In this document: piece after piece, positions 61,201-64,000 of the stretch
Layout: every line of letters starts with the position of its first letter
Position numbering within the stretch: the first letter of the stretch is position 1
From: Zingiber officinale
Lineage: Eukaryota > Streptophyta > Magnoliopsida > Zingiberales > Zingiberaceae
Assembly (NCBI RefSeq): GCF_018446385.1
Contig: NC_056002.1
Coordinates: forward strand, 4,451,474 to 4,515,473
Direction: 5' to 3'
DNA: 64,000 nt
The notes under the pieces: generated by a model
The model's database searches: none
Seen by the model: only the letters and a program-made list of their open reading frames with translations
Told to the model about the DNA's origin: nothing
Position numbers and translations under genes: made by a program

Positions 61201-61341
61201 AAGGTGTGCGGCGTAAATGACATTTGCATGCTTTTATTGCCCTGCAAGCACGTATGCCTCTGCAAAGAATGTGAAAGCAAGCTTAGTTTCTGCCCTTCAT
61301 GTCACACATCTAAATTGATCGGCATGGAGATCTATATGTGA
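58267..61341 (+). CDS. BOI: BOI-related RING-finger E3 ubiquitin ligase
   Basis: Four plus-strand exons: 58267-58349, 58421-58503, 58595-58896 and 60820-61341, coding 329 aa with closed phases. A His/Gln-rich N-terminus (MAFFTHHHLQQPQPP) is followed by a disordered middle and FDQDINHEMQRMDAEIDQFI. A long coiled coil (about 157-235) comes next, and a C-terminal C3HC4 RING from 283: C283, C286, C298, H300, C304, C307, C314, C317, in the form CKVCGVNDICMLLLPCKHVC. Arabidopsis BOI and BRG1-3 are E3 ligases that limit cell death and stress responses and interact with DELLA proteins. The exact family member is not resolved. The 1.9-kb third intron holds only AT-rich sequence. Confidence 0.88.
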
Positions 61342-61977
61342 TCAATGGCCTCTTGGAGATGCTACACACCTTGTCTGCTATTTTGTGAATATCTCTGTCT
61401 CCCAAATTAAAAGGACTCTGAATGATACATGAGACGTTTATGCTCTCTTGTTGTATCCAAATGCAGAACTCTGGTTTGTGTCGTTAGAGTTGAACAGCAT
61501 CATTTAGCCCTTCATATTGAACTCGTGATAGAAAATTCTGGTGCTTTTTTGGAACTTTTTTTTTTTTTTAATGTTTTTGAACTGATCGGCCGATGCAGTT
61601 TTTAAAAGCTGGACTGGACCAGCTAATTGAATCGGCTAAATTGTGAATTGATCCCAATCAATCTGGTCTGGTTTAGTCGGACAAAAAAAAAGGAAATATC
61701 TCTTATATTTTCCATTCCAATTTATTCATTTTTTCCAACTACAAAATTTAAACATATTTATATCTCAATGTATTTTTTTTTTTTTTGCTAATTTTATCTA
61801 ACTACAAAGGAGCAACAATATGTTGAATTAGATGAACAAAAGCACAAAATTTTCATGTAAATTCAGAGTTTCTGAGCAATTGTTATTACCTAGCAACCCA
61901 TTGCTCAAGTTCTTAATAACTTCAAGCACGCCAGCATCGAGGCTTGCTGACGGGTGTTCCTCAGCTAATCGATGATT
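61342..61977. other. Convergent 3' ends: BOI-like gene and a minus-strand gene
   Basis: Probably the 3' UTR of the BOI-like gene up to about 61530, then AT-rich spacer with T runs near 61560 and 61770, and from about 61850 the 3' UTR of the minus-strand gene. Confidence 0.45.
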
Positions 61978-62175
61978 TCAAAAATACTGCCAACTATCAC
62001 TTTTTGGTGTCTGAAAAAACAGTCATTGCGACCAAAAGCAAGTTAAAAATTAGAAAACTAGAACGATTCTGAACACATAATAAAACAAGGTAAATACCAA
62101 TCTGTCTTCCTTTTTGTTCAAAACGTTTGCAGAAGTTCGTGCTTTAGCTAGTTGCTTATCCCAGAAAAATACAAA
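61978..62175 (-). CDS. 3' terminal exons of an unidentified gene
   Basis: Two minus-strand exons join in phase. Exon 62175-62098 (CAG acceptor, GTATTT donor) codes FVFFWDKQLAKARTSANVLN and then KKEDRL. Exon 62010-61978 (TTTTTTCAG acceptor) codes TPKSDSWQYF and ends in TGA. The short, polar, charge-rich tail looks like a conserved C-terminus but I cannot name the family. Upstream exons are not evident up to 64000 and may lie outside the window. The pairing of splice sites is the only strong support. Confidence 0.45.
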
Positions 62176-64000
62176 CTGGTGATATCAAACAGGAACTGGA
62201 TACCACTCGGAGATATTAAACCATGATATATCTTCATAAGAATCAATGTCATCCGACTTGCAAGTAAAGGTTAAAACATTACCAAAAAATAAGATTATGA
62301 ACAGTCCACAAAGTTGCTATAGGGAGATGAAAGAAGCACGGAAAGTAGACATGCTTAAACACAAGTAAGATGAAAGGAATATCCAATGTATATGAATTTA
62401 AGGATCAAACTGGAAGACCAATACAGGACTAGGCATCAAAAAATGGAAATTTTCTAGTTGCCATGTTCATATTCTTTTCTATCTGCTGACATATATAAAA
62501 CATTATGTAATTTCAGACAGATGATAGGAATGCCATAGCAAAAAGAGTATTGGTACAAAACCAACTACCCTTAAGCCTTGGCTCCAAAAGGAATACATCA
62601 TGCTATATCAGTAACTCAATTATAAAGGTGGAGTAATACTCTTTACCTACTTAGTGCAACTGCCTGCATTATTGGCTTCTATTTGCCAATTCATATTTGT
62701 TAGACAACACTTCCTAGCACATACATTGCTCAAAAGCTACGGAGCATTAGTTTTTTTTGCATGATACTTGGAAGTAGTTCTGAAGCAATTCCAGAATCTT
62801 AGCTAGTAGCTAAAAACTTGATCTCCAGCCCACCGAACAACCATCATCATGTTAGTTGTGACTCTTTAAACCCTTGCATCTAATAATCAAACCTCTTAAA
62901 TCACTTTTAATTATGCCAATTGCATTAATCCTCTTGCAACTTCACATTTATCTATTTAAACTGTCTAATTACAAAAAATCATTAGCCATCATTGAAATTC
63001 TATGCATCCATTGTAACATTCTCATCCATGTTATACTAACTTTAAAAAGTCATTTCCTACCTAATCAACATTCTAATTCATACAACTCTAAAAGAACTCT
63101 ATCGATCATAATAGAATCTCAAAGAACTCTCTTTTTTTGGCACAAAGACACATGACCACATAAAACACTAAAAGATATTTTCATTTCAACTGCATATTAT
63201 TATATTAATGGCATCATCAATATCTCATTCTTATCGAATAAAAGACTCAAAAAATTATAATCTTGCATGAATTTAATTTCATTCATCTCAACTATTCTCT
63301 CTCTTCTTTTCCTATTATTCAAACTATATTAATTTTAATTCCAACTCAAACGTTTTGATTTCTCAATTTTCTCTCCAAAATGAAGTTTCAAGTTTAATCT
63401 ATATTGGCACTTTTATCAATTAGCAAATCTCATTGCAAATAACATAGACCAAAGAAATTAATCTTGAATATGTTTGTTAAATTCATCGAATGCAAATACA
63501 AAAGAATAGACTGTTACAATCCAAATAGTTGTGGCACTTATAACTATATTATCATGTCTTCTATCATACCGACATGATTAGCTAGATATTTTTGCTTCTT
63601 GAAACTATCAAAGTATATACAACTTGGAACATTATAAAACAATCAAAGAAATTTACAAACATGAACGGGTTGATATAATGCTCACTTGTCCTAGTTGAAA
63701 GGGTGAAGATTACCTATATTTACAACCCCACAAGATAGGTGAAACTTACACTATTGAGTCTGTAGGACTGGCTTTAGTCAAATGGATAATTGTAGGAATC
63801 AATCAAGGATCTATGTACAAACTGTAGAGTTAACATATGCAGAATCTGCAAAAAAATATAATGTAAAACAAGCAAAAATATACATCACATTTACAAGATA
63901 TCAACAATAAAAACACAAGGTAATCAATGGGGAATCCAGAATAGGAAGAATGTAGAACTAGCAGGAATATAAAATTATTCTGTAATTAGGGCAAGGAATA
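62176..64000. other. AT-rich region, probably intron or spacer
   Basis: No supported coding exon on either strand. If the minus-strand terminal exons are real, much of this could be their upstream intron. Confidence 0.4.

Overview
The window is nuclear DNA of a flowering plant. Every convincing gene is broken by GT-AG introns and encodes a plant family: RBP45/47, a NodH-type sulfotransferase, WEB1, COR27/28, CLASRP and a BOI-type RING protein. The spaces between genes are filled with Ty1/copia and Ty3/gypsy LTR DNA and a tRNA-derived SINE. The repeat style suggests a monocot, perhaps Zingiberales, but that is inference only.

Layout. 1-1.3 kb: relics resembling a pararetroviral (Caulimoviridae) movement protein, minus strand. 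1.9-7.7 kb: three-RRM RNA-binding protein (minus). 8.5-14.7 kb: membrane-anchored sulfotransferase (minus) with a 4.3-kb intron. 14.7-22.7 kb: intergenic, with a Ty3/gypsy LTR split by a copia solo LTR (5-bp target duplication AGGAG). 22.7-28.6 kb: WEB1-like coiled-coil protein (minus) with a 2.6-kb intron in its 5' UTR. 29.7-31.7 kb: second solo LTR (duplication ATATG). 33.3-37.1 kb: COR27/COR28-like clock/cold protein (minus), head to head with a CLASRP-like splicing regulator (plus, 37.8-42.45 kb). Evening-element-like motifs and a G-box/ABRE lie in their shared promoter.

42.46-57.5 kb is a retroelement island. A rearranged copia LTR starts about 10 bp after the last visible CLASRP splice donor. 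It is followed by a copia gag start, an LTR fragment, Ty3/gypsy pieces, and a structurally complete gag-only copia-type element (47655-54417, target duplication GAGTC). The LTRs of that element carry two arrays of hairpin modules, and one array shows compensatory base changes; this is the most unusual structure here. After the island come an unrecognised gene fragment (minus, about 56.2-56.9 kb), a SINE pair, a BOI-like RING E3 ligase (plus, 58.3-61.3 kb), and the 3' end of an unidentified minus-strand gene (61.98-62.18 kb). The remainder to 64 kb is AT-rich DNA with no gene I can support.

Exon coordinates were read by eye from splice consensus and reading phase. The phases close for all five genes given as complete (RBP45, sulfotransferase, WEB1, COR27, BOI). 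CLASRP lacks its 3' end. No database search was possible.
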